Origin: Isoetes taiwanensis
Taxonomy: Eukaryota > Streptophyta > Lycopodiopsida > Isoetales > Isoetaceae
DNA: 64,000 nt
Reading direction: 5' to 3'
NCBI GenBank assembly: GCA_021234155.1
Contig: JAJEKV010000012.1
Location: 4,903,789-4,967,788 of the forward strand
Position 1 is the first letter of the stretch, and the number at the start of each line of letters is the position of its first letter. This document shows positions 31,831 through 43,039 of the stretch, in pieces. The notes beneath the pieces are model-generated. The model did no database searches. It had not been told where the DNA came from and saw nothing but the letters and a program-made list of their open reading frames with translations. The translations under genes and the position numbers were made by a program.

Positions 31831-32515
31831 ATTGTTACTTTACTCTTCTTCTATGCATAGAGATACATCGGCCTGTTGGCAGAAGGTCCTTCCTTTTCCA
31901 ATTGGAAACTCGTAGTTATATGAGTTCTGGTTGTGGAGATGCCAAATGATATAAGGAAAAGAGCAATCACAACAATACAAAGACAATAGAATGGATTAAG
32001 ACAAATCAGTTGTCTCTCGCTTGGCTTTGCCCTCTGATCCTTCGGCTTTTGATCCTCAGCTTTCCTAATAGAATCACAAACGAAAAACAAGAAGGAAAAT
32101 GGGGCTGAAGGAAAATGGGGCTTTTCATGCTGCCACCATTTACTCCTGGCCCAGAAGATTGACTGATGTTCCAGAGCAGAATTAACATGGGCCTATGCAT
32201 TCCGAGTGCACAACAGGCCACGAACGCAACAAACTGTGCAAAATCTGTGTAACCTTCGTGAAAACAATTAATCTGAAAAGCTGGTGCTCTGCACTGAGTT
32301 GTAGAGGCCGATCAACAGGCGGCCATGGCAGGCCACTGAATATTAGACCACCATCGATTCTCTGAGTAACTGTGGCGGCACCTATCACTACAAATCGGCC
32401 AGCAAAAGGATGCATTAGAAAACTCCAAAAAGATGCATTGGAAAACTTCATTTCTTGCATCTTTACTATTTCCTGTGGATTACTAGAAGCAGCTCAAACC
32501 CTAGCCAAATCCGGC
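31831..32515. other. No gene recognised
   Basis: DNA between two Mutator-like elements. Short ORFs without known motifs. Confidence 0.45.
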
Positions 32516-32544
32516 TGCATTGCCGGGTGCAAATATCCTTACCC

Positions 32545-32735
32545 TGGTTTTGGTGATTCCATCGCGGTGAATACTCTCCCGCGGAATCACAGACCCTCCC
32601 GCAACGGGATCCGTTCCGGAGGGCCCGTTTTCCGTACCTGACAGTACGACAATAAATTCAATACCATCCCGCGGAATCACAACGGTAGAATACTGTCGGA
32701 CGGAATCACCGCTCTGTTATTCCATGCCACGGAAT
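32545..32735. repeat. Left array of gcggaatcac repeats
   Basis: Units around ccgcggaatcac, inverted relative to the right-hand array of the same element. Confidence 0.65.
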
Positions 32736-32772
32736 CACCATTTCAAATATAAAACTAAAAAATTCAAAATTT

Positions 32773-33171
32773 TTACGTCCTTTTCTTCTTGGAGGTTTTT
32801 TCAGCCACTATGGCGGCTATGGCGGAAGAAAGGAGTTGCTCCAGAACGGCCAGATGAATCTGCTGCCTTCTGGGGCTGGATCCAGCAACGGCAATAGCTG
32901 AGCGGCAGCTGCAGCCATGGAATGCAGGGGATTTGGCATTTGGGTCCCGTGTTGGAGGACGGATTGGGAGACGTATTGGATCCGGCATGGCCTTGGGAGA
33001 CGTATTGGAGGACGGAGCTCCTTGCCGCTGTAACAGAGAGGCTATGGTGCCAGCTTTTGGGCGAAGAAGGTGGAACCGGTGGAGAAGAGGAGACAAAGGA
33101 GGGGGGCTCTGTGACAGAAGAATAATGTTGAAGAACAGGGGATTTGGCGTTTGGGTCCCGTGTTGTTGCAT
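32773..33171 (-). CDS. Unknown ORF inside Mutator-like element
   Basis: 132 codons from ATG 33171, Pro/Ser/Arg rich at the N-terminus and ending in lysines (EKTSKKKRT). No motif is recognised. It could be captured host sequence or chance. A local repeat (gggatttggcrtttgggtcccgtgttg at about 32932 and 33139) partly builds it. Confidence 0.25.
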   Translation of the reverse strand: MQQHGTQTPNPLFFNIILLSQSPPPLSPLLHRFHLLRPKAGTIASLLQRQGAPSSNTSPKAMPDPIRLPIRPPTRDPNAKSPAFHGCSCRSAIAVAGSSPRRQQIHLAVLEQLLSSAIAAIVAEKTSKKKRT

Positions 33172-34234
33172 GCCAGAAATTTGCAGAGGAATGGCCGGTG
33201 AAGCTCGGCTTTGAGAAGCGCTAGTAATATAATGTGGCAGCTCCTACTGTATTCTCTCGAACTTCCCTGCAGGTCGGATTTAAGAAGTCACATGCGGAAT
33301 CTGGGTTACTGGTGCCGAATCCAGGAACAGGAACAGTTGCTGGTGCCGGATTCCTTAGCGAGAGTCTCCTCCCGCTTCTTTAATCTGTCGACCACCTCTC
33401 CTTAATACAGTTCGGTTCTGCCCACTTCTGTTAAAAGCCACGTTTCTGTGTTCTATTCTGGTAATGCCCCTTTTGTTAAAATAATTGCATGATCCTTCCC
33501 TTTATCTTTAAAATATCACCTAATATTTGAAGGTGTTATCTTGCTCTTGCTTTCAAAAAATCAGGGATCCCCTGAACTGCAGCGATCATTTTTTTGTGTT
33601 GCCCGACCGTGTGGCATGATACTGAATTTTTCCAAGCCGAAATCCTCCATAGCCACCAGAATCCATACCTTCATACCCAAATCACCCAGAACCAGATCCG
33701 GCAGAGGACCCAGACAGGGCGATGAAGATGAAGAAGCATGCCAATGTTCTTTTCTTTCATATGTTTTCTCTGCCTGTTTGAAATGAAGGTTTTAGTTGCC
33801 TTGTTGCTTCTCGTGATCTTAATACAGAGTTGCAGGATGCTCTTCTTAATATCATAGATATTGTGTTTCTGTTGTACAAAGGTTATCCTCTTTTTAACAA
33901 GCTAAATACTACTTATCCCATTAGGCAGACGCCAATGTTCTTTTCTTTCATATATTTTTCTCCTTTCCATTATCTTCACATGAAAAGGGCATTGCCGATA
34001 TTGGCAAGGGGTTCAAATCCCCAATCGAAAAAAATTAAAGGCGATTCACAACAATGGACACGGTCAGCCTTGTTTCTACCATTGGTTTAACATTAATTTC
34101 ACTTCAAGAAACGAGGGCTTCGCTTTAAAACCATTCTCAACCATTTTTATGGAATCGGGCATGAACTTATTGCGGGATTGAACCATCCGCCAATTTTCCC
34201 TCCTTGCCTGCAGATTATTCTGATTCAAAGGTCT

Positions 34235-34590
34235 CCAGTGATTCCTTCCGGGGAATAGTACGCGGTGATTCCACGGGGAGAATCTTATCGCGGTGATTCC
34301 ACGGGGAGAGAATATTTACGAGGTGATTCCACGGGGAGAATATTATCGTGCGTGGTGATTCTCTGGGAGAATATTATGGTATACGGTGATTCCACCCCTA
34401 AAGATCAATTCCATGTGATTCCGCCCGTAGAATAAAAGGTTGGTGATTCCATCCCGCGGTATTTCGCAGACGTGATTCGTAGGAAGGTATAAAATGGAGC
34501 ATGTCGTGCGGATAAGCGGGGGGGTACGGATAAGCGGGGCAAGAGGGTGCGGATAGCAGGCAGGAGGGTTAGTGATTCCGCGGGGAGAGT
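34235..34590. repeat. Right array of gtgattccacggggaga repeats
   Basis: About ten degenerate units of roughly 30 bp, e.g. ggtgattccacggggagaa. It is part of the right inverted-repeat arm. Confidence 0.7.
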
Positions 34591-34647
34591 TTCACCGCGA
34601 TGGAATCAACCAAAACCAGGGTAAAGATATTTTCACCCTGCATTGCC

Positions 34648-36386
34648 CATGTAAAATCCGGCTGGGATACATCGCTTCATGCAAACGCCCCAATTCAATC
34701 TGCGAGAATATCCTTTAGGTAGGGCGGCAAATAGCTCTGCTCGGCGGAAAATAAAAAATAACAAGATGCTAAGGCATCAATGGGTTGCCCGTTGCAAGAC
34801 CCTTTATGCCTCTCCAACCATGTATCAATACCAATATAATGTCATGAGATACATTAGATTGTATCTCATGACATTATCAATGTACTTGATTTAGGTTTGA
34901 ACTGGAGATGGTCAGTTGTATGGGCTAACATTGTGTGGGTTCGATGAGTTTTCTTTCAATGCTTGCATTATATTGACCACATTGTCTATTTTAAGAGTTA
35001 TAGATGCAAAAGCCTTGTAGATTGTCAAATGACTCATCCAGAAGCTGTTGAAGTGATAATGCCATTTAGCTCTTGAATCAATAGGAGAAGGATTATCATT
35101 ACAAGAAACTTATCGCGGCGGCCAAGGCCGCCGCAAACATTTCTCTTCTCCAACTCGTCTATACATGCTAGAACATGCAGAATTTGAACCTGCATTTTGT
35201 TGCCTTGTGTTCGGTGCCCGCACATCAAGGTTGGACCTTCCCCACAATTGAATTTTGCATTTAGTATTTGAAACTCGTTTAGATCTTTAAAATTTCAGTG
35301 CTCTCCAGCTTTGATTAAGGCTTCCCATGAAAACTTCTAGTTGTTAAAGACGGCTGCCTACTGGGAACTCAGCATATTTTGATCATGACAACCACAAACA
35401 AAGTATTTCGATAAATCAAATACATAGATTGTATTAGCACCTAATCAAATACATAGATTGTATTGGCTCCTATACCATTTTTCGTGCTTTTATTTCTAAA
35501 TTCATGTGTGTATGAATATTTGGATATGGAACTCCAGCTAGTACAGCTTGGTTGCATACTTTTTGTTGCCAACCTATTCTTTGTATTTGTAGATTCTAAC
35601 AATCCCTCTTGACAACAGAAGGCAAGACATATTATATTATCTTCTCATTTATATCACTAACTACTAATAGATTGCCTTCCTTATGGAACGTAACCAACAA
35701 TGCACAGTATTTGCCTGAATATGTTGGATCCGAAGGCAAATACAGGGTCCTCAGAACTGGGTATAGAGGAAATGATCTGATGCAGACAAAACTCTTCAAC
35801 TGGAGAACAGGGGATCTATACTGCAACTATTGAATATAACAGGTTGGTTTTCTATCTCAACATAACAGGCAAAGTACAGCCTTATTTTGTTAAAGCCTCC
35901 AGTTCTGATCTGTACACGTGGCATACCACGTCAGCCTTTAGGTCCTAAACTCTTACCGTTTTTCCAGAACCCCAACGTCATCGGTCTGCGCTATTTTGCA
36001 TCAGAAGAAGCCATGGCCGTTTTGGATTGGAGCTGCATCAAGAGGAACAGACGCTATTGCAAAACTGGCCTCAGGTGGTCACTATGGAGATGCTTGTAAC
36101 TGCAGTTGCAGCCAAAGTAGGCTTTAATGGCCAAAATGGAGTTTTTCCAGTTGTGGAAGACGGCAAGGAAGCTCTTGAACACTACAGGATTCAACACTTG
36201 TTGGGCTTTTTTTCTTAATTTGTAGATGGGCCAGCGTCATTTTTGAATCAAAAGATGATGTGGCCATTTTGAATTAGCGGTGGCTGCAGCTACCTGTGAG
36301 GCCCCAAACATACGAGATATTATTAACTGTGAGGCTATGGTCTGCTGGAAGCCTTGGTGCGCATTTCGGCTTCATTAAGGGCGCTT
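34648..36386. other. No gene recognised; CACTA-type end at 35100
   Basis: Mostly AT-rich DNA with short ORFs. At 35100-35134 lies a second copy of the acaagaaacttat plus GC-palindrome terminus. Around 35609-35833 a 74-codon ORF (WNVTNNAQYLPEYVGSEGKY) could be an exon remnant, family unknown. Confidence 0.4.
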
Positions 36387-36721
36387 GAACGTTTCTCTTT
36401 TCAATCCCGTTTATCAGTAGGATGGGTCGACAAAAGGGAATATTTGCTAGGAATTTTAACTACCTAGTTTAGGAAGTAAACTATTTCCTCCTCTTGAAAT
36501 TGATCTTGATTAGGAAGAAAGTGTCAATGTTTATAGTATTGCAACATAAATTCATTGCAACAATCATATTATCATATGTGAGAGGTACTAAAATTGTTTG
36601 CCAAAAGTTACAACACTGTATAAGCTTTAAAAGATCCCTACCAGAATCCCCTAAACCTTCTTTTGCTTTTTCGTTAAGAGGCCACCTATTGGTTTTCTTG
36701 TATGAGCCCATCAAGAACAAT
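36387..36721 (+). repeat. 334-bp duplicated segment, copy 2
   Basis: Near-identical to 27597-27930, in the same orientation, 8.8 kb apart. Here it is not preceded by the GC palindrome. Confidence 0.8.
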
Positions 36722-38740
36722 AACAAGCTCTCTAAAAGAGCTCCAGATTTTTACTAAATGAGTGGGTGCACATAAGTAGAGGCACACCTTGAGGCAAACA
36801 CCTAATTGAGTACCACAATCAAAAGTACACCAGATTAGAGTGACTATGGATTTAAATATTTTGTTAATGTGCTTGGTTTGTTCATCTACTCATCTACCTT
36901 CATCTACCCACCCAGTTTCAACTTCCCAAGCATCCATGGATGAAGCAGCACATCTTATCCTCAATCAAGTGGGAACTTCAAGCATGCATCAGTAAAACAA
37001 AATCCAATTTTTTCAAAACGTATTAGCCTCAAAATGAAATCTATCTAGAAGATAGAAAGGGGAGGTTTTGCAATCTATCTATTTTGCACATTTTGGATGC
37101 TAACCTTGCAACACAAACAGATGATTCAAATATTTAAATGTGCAATAGCATAAGGAGCTCTTAAAATATTCTCGCCAAATTCTGGGCACAAAACGCATTC
37201 TGGGTTGCTCCATCCTGCACAACACCCAAAGGAAGAATAAGTTTGCATTGCAGAAGAAGTAGAAAAATGCTTCCAAAGGATTTGTTATTGTCAGAAGCAA
37301 GCAGCAAAGACCTGGGCATAGCATAACTTGAGGCCAAACCAGGAAGCTTTGCAGGGCGAAGCCATATCCAGATCCACAAAGCTAGCAACATGTATGAGAC
37401 AGAATAACAGAAGAAACAGAACTTGTTCCTAGGAGGAATTGTCCGAGCTTCGTCCACCAAAGCACAAAAAGCACAAACTGACCACAAACTGAACTCACAT
37501 GTTCATAGAAGAATCACTTTTGCTTTTCGATGTGTAGATGCACTTCCAGACACGGCTAAATCATAGGGCAGAGCCGAGCTTGCAGCTGCAGCCTCTGCTT
37601 TAGAATAGCATAACCCAATAAAATCTCCAAAAATGATAAGACCGGCATGCTGGTTAGAGCTGGCTATGGCAGAAAAGAGCTCCTCACAATTGCCTTCACC
37701 AAGATAATAAATCTTCATGAACGGTTGCTTCGCCAGCAAGCAATGTGACAACAAAACCACACCATTTTCATTCCGTGTAGCATAGAAATTCTAGAGGCCA
37801 GCTCCGGAGTGCAGGAAGCATGCATCTTTCCCAGCTCCGACTCTCCATAATTCGCAGCCCAGCCAGAACCAGTCAAATTTGAGTTTCCATATTTATTTCG
37901 ACACTGAACTTATGGCTCCAGATTGTAATCTGCTCTCCGGACGCGGTATAAAGCTTCTGCACACATTGTCCAAAGAAGAAATCTAGAGTTGGCAGGCAAA
38001 TCCGGCGACAATGGATTCAATCCGCTTTGTTTTCCTAGATACAGAGCATGCCGGTCGGCCAAGGCCAAATAACCAGACAAATCCGCCGAAATGGGGCAGA
38101 GGAAGTGGAGAGCATTCGACGGAGCGGATTCAATCAAGGCAGATAAGAACAAAACGTGGCATCCCTGGGTTTTCTCTTCTTTTTTGAATTTTGAAATGCA
38201 ATATAAGCGTACGTGTCAATCCCCCGTCTGTCCTCAGCCCAGAAATATTAGACTTGAATTTTTATAAGAACAAATTATACTGCTTTATATAGGTAGTGAC
38301 AACGTTGGAATGTTTGTCTTGTATTTCTTATAGGCTTACTTCTTCTACAACATTGGAATTTTTGTCTTGTATTTCTTATAGGCTTGCTTCTTCTGCATTT
38401 TATGATCTAATATGCAATATTTTTAGTCTATGGTGTGTTTCAAGCCTATCTTAAAGCAATTTCAAGAATTTATGGACCAAGTCAATATCCATAATTAATG
38501 AAACTTAGTACTACATGATATAAAGAAGCATTAATGAGCCCTCCTTCAAAACCCATTCCATTTACAGTGGTAGCCACTCTATCCCCCTTCTAATATGCCA
38601 TGTTTTAATTAAGACATGACATAGAATACAAGTCAAGGTCTTTTGAGATTTACTTCCATTTGTTGAACAAGTCATAGAATATGGGAGGTAACTTTTTTCA
38701 CATGGCACTTCACCAACAATCAAGAATGCCATTTGTCCCC
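36722..38740. other. No gene recognised; weak minus-strand ORFs
   Basis: Three minus-strand ORFs (37161-37487, 37503-37760, 37910-38152) lie in succession and may be remnants of one gene (NQHAGLIIFGDFIGLCYSKA, ALIESAPSNALHFLCPIS), but I recognise no family and see no splice model. Confidence 0.3.
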
Positions 38741-38905
38741 AATAGAATAGAATAAATTTTTTAACATCCACGGAGACCAATAGGTCATGCGACCCATACA
38801 ATGGGCTAGTACAATCATTACTACTAGGATTAAAAAACCCCTGCCTCGAAAGGTTTTCAAGGGAAAAACCTTTGCAGTAATGATGATACTAGACAAGCGG
38901 AGATA
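38741..38905 (-). mobile_element. LINE 3'-end fragment
   Basis: The minus strand shows the hairpin module (38827-38875), the ggtctccgtgga sequence and a ttcta tail ending at 38741. It is the same family as the LINE at 13.9-19.0 kb, truncated to about 165 bp. Confidence 0.7.
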
Positions 38906-38984
38906 ATGAATACTGAGGGCTCAGTAATTGCAGACGTTTATCTAGAACCTCAAGTATGTATAATGTCAAGTCATGCACAGATAG

Positions 38985-39028
38985 GTCACTTTATCCGTGG
39001 ACGATAAAATCATATTCTATTCTATTCT
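38985..39028 (+). mobile_element. LINE 3'-tail fragment
   Basis: atccgtggacgataaaatcatattctattctattc, the terminal 40 bp of the LINE family. Oriented opposite to the fragment at 38741-38905. Confidence 0.55.
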
Positions 39029-40055
39029 TTATTTCGATTTCAATGTGCCATGTCATAGGTGCTACCACTCTTCTTCAAAGTTGGACTCTATTCAGTAGTA
39101 TTCCCCTTATTTCCACACCTCTCAATTATAGGTCACCTACTAGGGGCAAGTTAGAGCTACCCCTTGTATCCTTAAACTATTTCCATTCTAGCCCATTTAC
39201 AAGGGCAACGTCACATTGATTTTCCCAAATTACATACGAAATGTTAATGAAACTGGCATCCATAAGTAGTGGTTGGTGAAGCACATGATGATTGTTTGAT
39301 TAATATGCAGGTCCAAGGACTTTATCTTGGACCAAGTTTCTGCCATGTTACCATGGACCGAGGAAAGTTGTACCAAATATGCCTTCTCTATATTATTGTT
39401 GTCCAATAATTTTGTGTGTGCACCTACATGATAATTCGAGATGCTCGTTATTTAAGCAAGAAAACACCTCGAAAGCCACCGTAATGAATTATTTAGAATG
39501 GTGCACCTTTTACCTTAGTTATGCCATACATCTCCATCTCCTTGATGCATGTAAAGCATATTCTCTTCCATATCTATATCCATATCCATATCCATATCCA
39601 TATCAATTAACTAATACAAGAAATTTATCGCCAAGGCGCGTTGAAATTTTTTTTTAGTTCAAACCTCGTCTTGAGTTTGAACCCTTTGTTAAAGTCCAAC
39701 GTTTGACAATGCAATGCTTGCTTAGAAAAAAGGAAGCCAACTTGGCCAATGAACACATTCATTGTTTATACAAAGAAAGTTAGAAGCAAATAACAATATA
39801 TCAAACTAGGGATCGACTAGGTGCCAAGTTTATGGTTTGGCCAGAGAGTTCCATTTGAGCCCTTAATCAAAGGGTTTAGTGCCTCATAAAAGAGGGGCTT
39901 GTTAGAAGAAGGGGACGATTTTGGAGACAACACACTAGAGAAACTTTTTACTTATCAGCGTTTATTATGGCCTTTTGAACAATAAAACGAATCAAAAGAC
40001 ACAAACATTTTCTAAGGATTACGAACAATAGTTAAATATACAATAATTAAAAAAA
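39029..40055. other. No gene recognised
   Basis: Intergenic DNA apart from the microsatellite entry at 39568. Short ORFs only. Confidence 0.45.
39568..39604. repeat. Hexanucleotide microsatellite (atatcc)n
   Basis: About six copies of tatcca/atatcc. It is followed at 39612 by acaagaaatttatcgc, a partial match to the CACTA-type terminus. Confidence 0.7.
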
Positions 40056-41505
40056 GAATAGAATAGAATATGATTTTATCGTCCACGGAGACCAACTGGC
40101 CTATGGGACCCAAGTACAAAGAGAGAGAGAGCGGCCGAGCGACATTACTACGGGATTAAAACCCTTGACCAAGGGTTTTAGGGGAAAAACCTTAGTAGCA
40201 ATAAGGATCTTTGACATCGCACGATTATATACATAATCACAAATATGGTGAGGTTAATGCCGGACGGGGGCATAATCGAGTCCGCGTATCCATTACCTCG
40301 GGAGGTACGATCCCAATAACCCCTCTACAGAGGTGGGTGCTTTCGATAGCCATGCAAGGCGATGGGGCACAACTAACCGAGCATACCGAGCCGGATATGC
40401 TCGTGCGGCCGGACGAGCCTGGAGGCGTGACTTTCATCCTCAATGGCGCCTGACAAGCCGGCAGCGGACTCGCCCTCACAGCGGCTCCGAATCCATCTCC
40501 CTGTCTCAATGCGAGGAGGTGGTGTGCACTGTCGCGAGATAAAGCAATCACCTAGGCTTTTCATGGGTAGATGGGTGCGCGAGGTAGTGGTGTGGGCCTC
40601 GTGAGCATGGGATTAACTGTCATTGTCGATAATTTGCCACCTTGACATGTGATAGGGCCTCGCATCCCAAAGCTTGGCCATGAAGCAAGCATCCAGAAAT
40701 CTTTGCTTCAAGGCGGCGCGTTCCTTGGTGTATCTGATGGTCCACATCCGTGGTGCACACATTCCATAGCGAGAACCAGCGGGCTTGCTTGTCTTTCGGC
40801 CGAGCTTTGAGTCATTGCGGGCCCATCGCCCCTTTGCCAAAGCAAAGGTTGGGCAAAAGGGCTTCATCCATAGCCACCACCTTACGGAAGTAAATAATGT
40901 GACGTTCAGTAGCGACCCTCTTTAATGAAAGGAAGCTTTGTCTCTTGGAGCAAGATCGATATGGGGACGTGGATTTCACTCGGTGCCCGGGCCAAGAAAG
41001 CTACGTATTCCCGCTCTAGATCGTTCCAAGTGGTGAGGGATATCACCGCCCCCCACACTTCTACCCCATAGAGGGAGGACCGGTTCAACCAAGGCCCGAA
41101 CAAGTGTGCCTGGTGACCCCATGCATCTGACCTCTGCCTTGTTTGTTGTTTTGCATTGCATCTGGGGCTTTCCGACTGCGGTGACCCGTAACACGATGGA
41201 TGCATCCGGTGTGTGGTAGTAGAAAACTCAATGCCCAAATACTTATAAGGTGAGCCACCTCCACTACACCCTTGTGGTAAGTGAATGAGGGAAGAAGTGG
41301 GGTAGGGATGATGGGACCAAAGACACCTTTGTCTTGGCCAAGTTAACTCTCATGTCAGTGAATTGGCAGAAAGTGTCCAAAGCATCCAGGAGAGGGTTAA
41401 CATGAACAAAATGAAAGAAGGCCAATAATTTCTCCCTTGGCTCTTTTATTAGGCCTCGATTTACAGTGGCAATGTGAAGTTTGGGGGAGAATTGATTCAT
41501 ATGTT
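40056..41505 (-). mobile_element. 5'-truncated LINE
   Basis: The minus strand contains the C-terminal RT/thumb region (LLDALDTFCQFTDMRVNLAK near 41380), then VEPVLP/SLYGVEVWGAVI and DLEREYVAFLARAPSEIH (40906-41238), the family 3' UTR with hairpin (40152-40200), and a ttcta tail at 40056-40072. It is the same family as the LINE at 13.9-19.0 kb; the 5' part is missing. Several frameshifts. Confidence 0.75.
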
Positions 41506-42768
41506 GACCTATTTAGATGAGAGCGGCAGAACAATTTCTGGTAGTTTTTCGTGTAATTTATTACGAGGACTACACAAATCTCTGAATGTAACTTAAACAC
41601 CGATATTAGGAAATTTTCATGTAAGTTAAAAATGTTCCCTATCAATGGAGCAATGCGATGTGACCATACCATGTTAAATTGCAGAAAAGTGGTCGCATAT
41701 TAGCATATTTCAACGTTAGTTGAAGTTATAAAGCTTGAAGGGTCTATTTGTTTTCATAATAATGGAAAAGATGGAAAGCTAAGCAAAACATGGATCTTAT
41801 TTGATTTAACGATGAAGTTTTATTGGGAACTAAGGACTAAGATTAAAAGCCCTCTTTCAAAGGAAAAGCCACTAAGGGAGCTGCGGTTGCCTGCCTTTGT
41901 TTCTTCAAGGATCAGGCAAAGGCAACAGAGCTTATAGTTTCTTGGCACAAACACGTTTTAGCAAGGTTTCTGGGTATTCAACGCAAGCGGGAGCAAACAG
42001 AGTGTATAGAAATTAGGAAAGGATTGAGGATTAGATCTTAAACACTGGCGAAAAGCTCCTGAAGGTTATGTAAAATGGCCGGTTTTTACACAGGTAACTA
42101 GATTATCCAAATAGCAGAGAAACTTGCTGATCAAATGTGTGGTCTGATAAGGAATGATACCACTGCAGGAACGAAGTGGCCACAGCTGCTGCGGCTTGCA
42201 GGTTTAAGTCCGGCCGCTTTCCTCCTCTTCCTCCAAAAGAATGAATATGAGGCACAAAAAGGCGAAGAAACAAAGGAATAGAATACAATGGATCTGCGGT
42301 ATATGATATACTGGCCATCTCCGATCTATCCAACAAAGCCCAGAATCCAAACCCCTAACTTGTTTATTATCCTCATTCCAAACTGGCTGGATCTGCACAA
42401 TCGGCATAGCCTGCTTTGATGCCTGCAAGATGGCCAAAATATAATGGGATTTTCTGCTTCAATCTCTGCAAAAATTATGAATATATGCTTTGAATCGTCT
42501 ATGGCGGCAGCGAGTAAGATAAGGCCAGCTCCATTTGCCTAATATTAGCCCGGATTTGGAGATTGCCAGTTAAATTTGGACCCATGAAGTAGAACATGGC
42601 CCAGAAATGGGTTTGCAGTCAAGGATTTTCAATCCGTAGAAGCTTCTAAACATTCCCAAATTTCTTCTGACCAGAATCCCTTAATCCAGGCTGTTATATA
42701 TAGGGGCTTTGCATTGGTATTTTTTCAGAGTCCTTGCCATCGCCCTAAGCGGAAAGGAAGCATTCAGC
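41506..42768. other. No gene recognised
   Basis: Short ORFs only (e.g. 42103-42437, minus, without recognisable motifs). Confidence 0.4.
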
Positions 42769-43039
42769 CTGTGCATCGGGCGCCCGTATATCTAGAACGG
42801 GATGTGGTTTATCCGGACATAATTTCGGTGGTTTTTCCGGACATGCCCTGGACACCCATCCCATAGCCATCCAGGCATCCATGCGCCCATGATGGCCATC
42901 CAGAGGATCTTCGATGACCCCATCAACGCCATCCGGTGGTTTTTCCGGACATGCAGGCCGTTAATCATTAATGCGTGTACCTGTTGTATTAAAGACTTGT
43001 ACTTTTCCCGCTTCGATTTAAATTTGAAAAACAGGGTAT

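Larger units (their letters stand above)
32525..34638. mobile_element. Mutator-like element with long inverted repeats
   Basis: Exact 9-bp target duplication TGCATTGCC at 32516-32524 and 34639-34647. Ends GGGTGCAAATATCC and (inverted) GGGTGAAAATATCT continue as inverted repeats for at least 75 bp (32525-32605 and about 34560-34638). Arrays of the gtgattcc repeat extend inward on both sides. No transposase is visible; the centre holds a 132-codon ORF of unknown nature (32773-33171, minus). Confidence 0.85.

Noticed and set aside
33990-34035. tRNA T-arm-like ggggttcaaatcccc
   Set aside because: Only the T-arm half is present; no D-arm or anticodon arm. Inside a Mutator-like element; not called as a tRNA.
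37161-38152. Possible host gene on the minus strand
   Set aside because: Three short ORFs without recognisable domains or splice sites; kept only as a note in the region entry.
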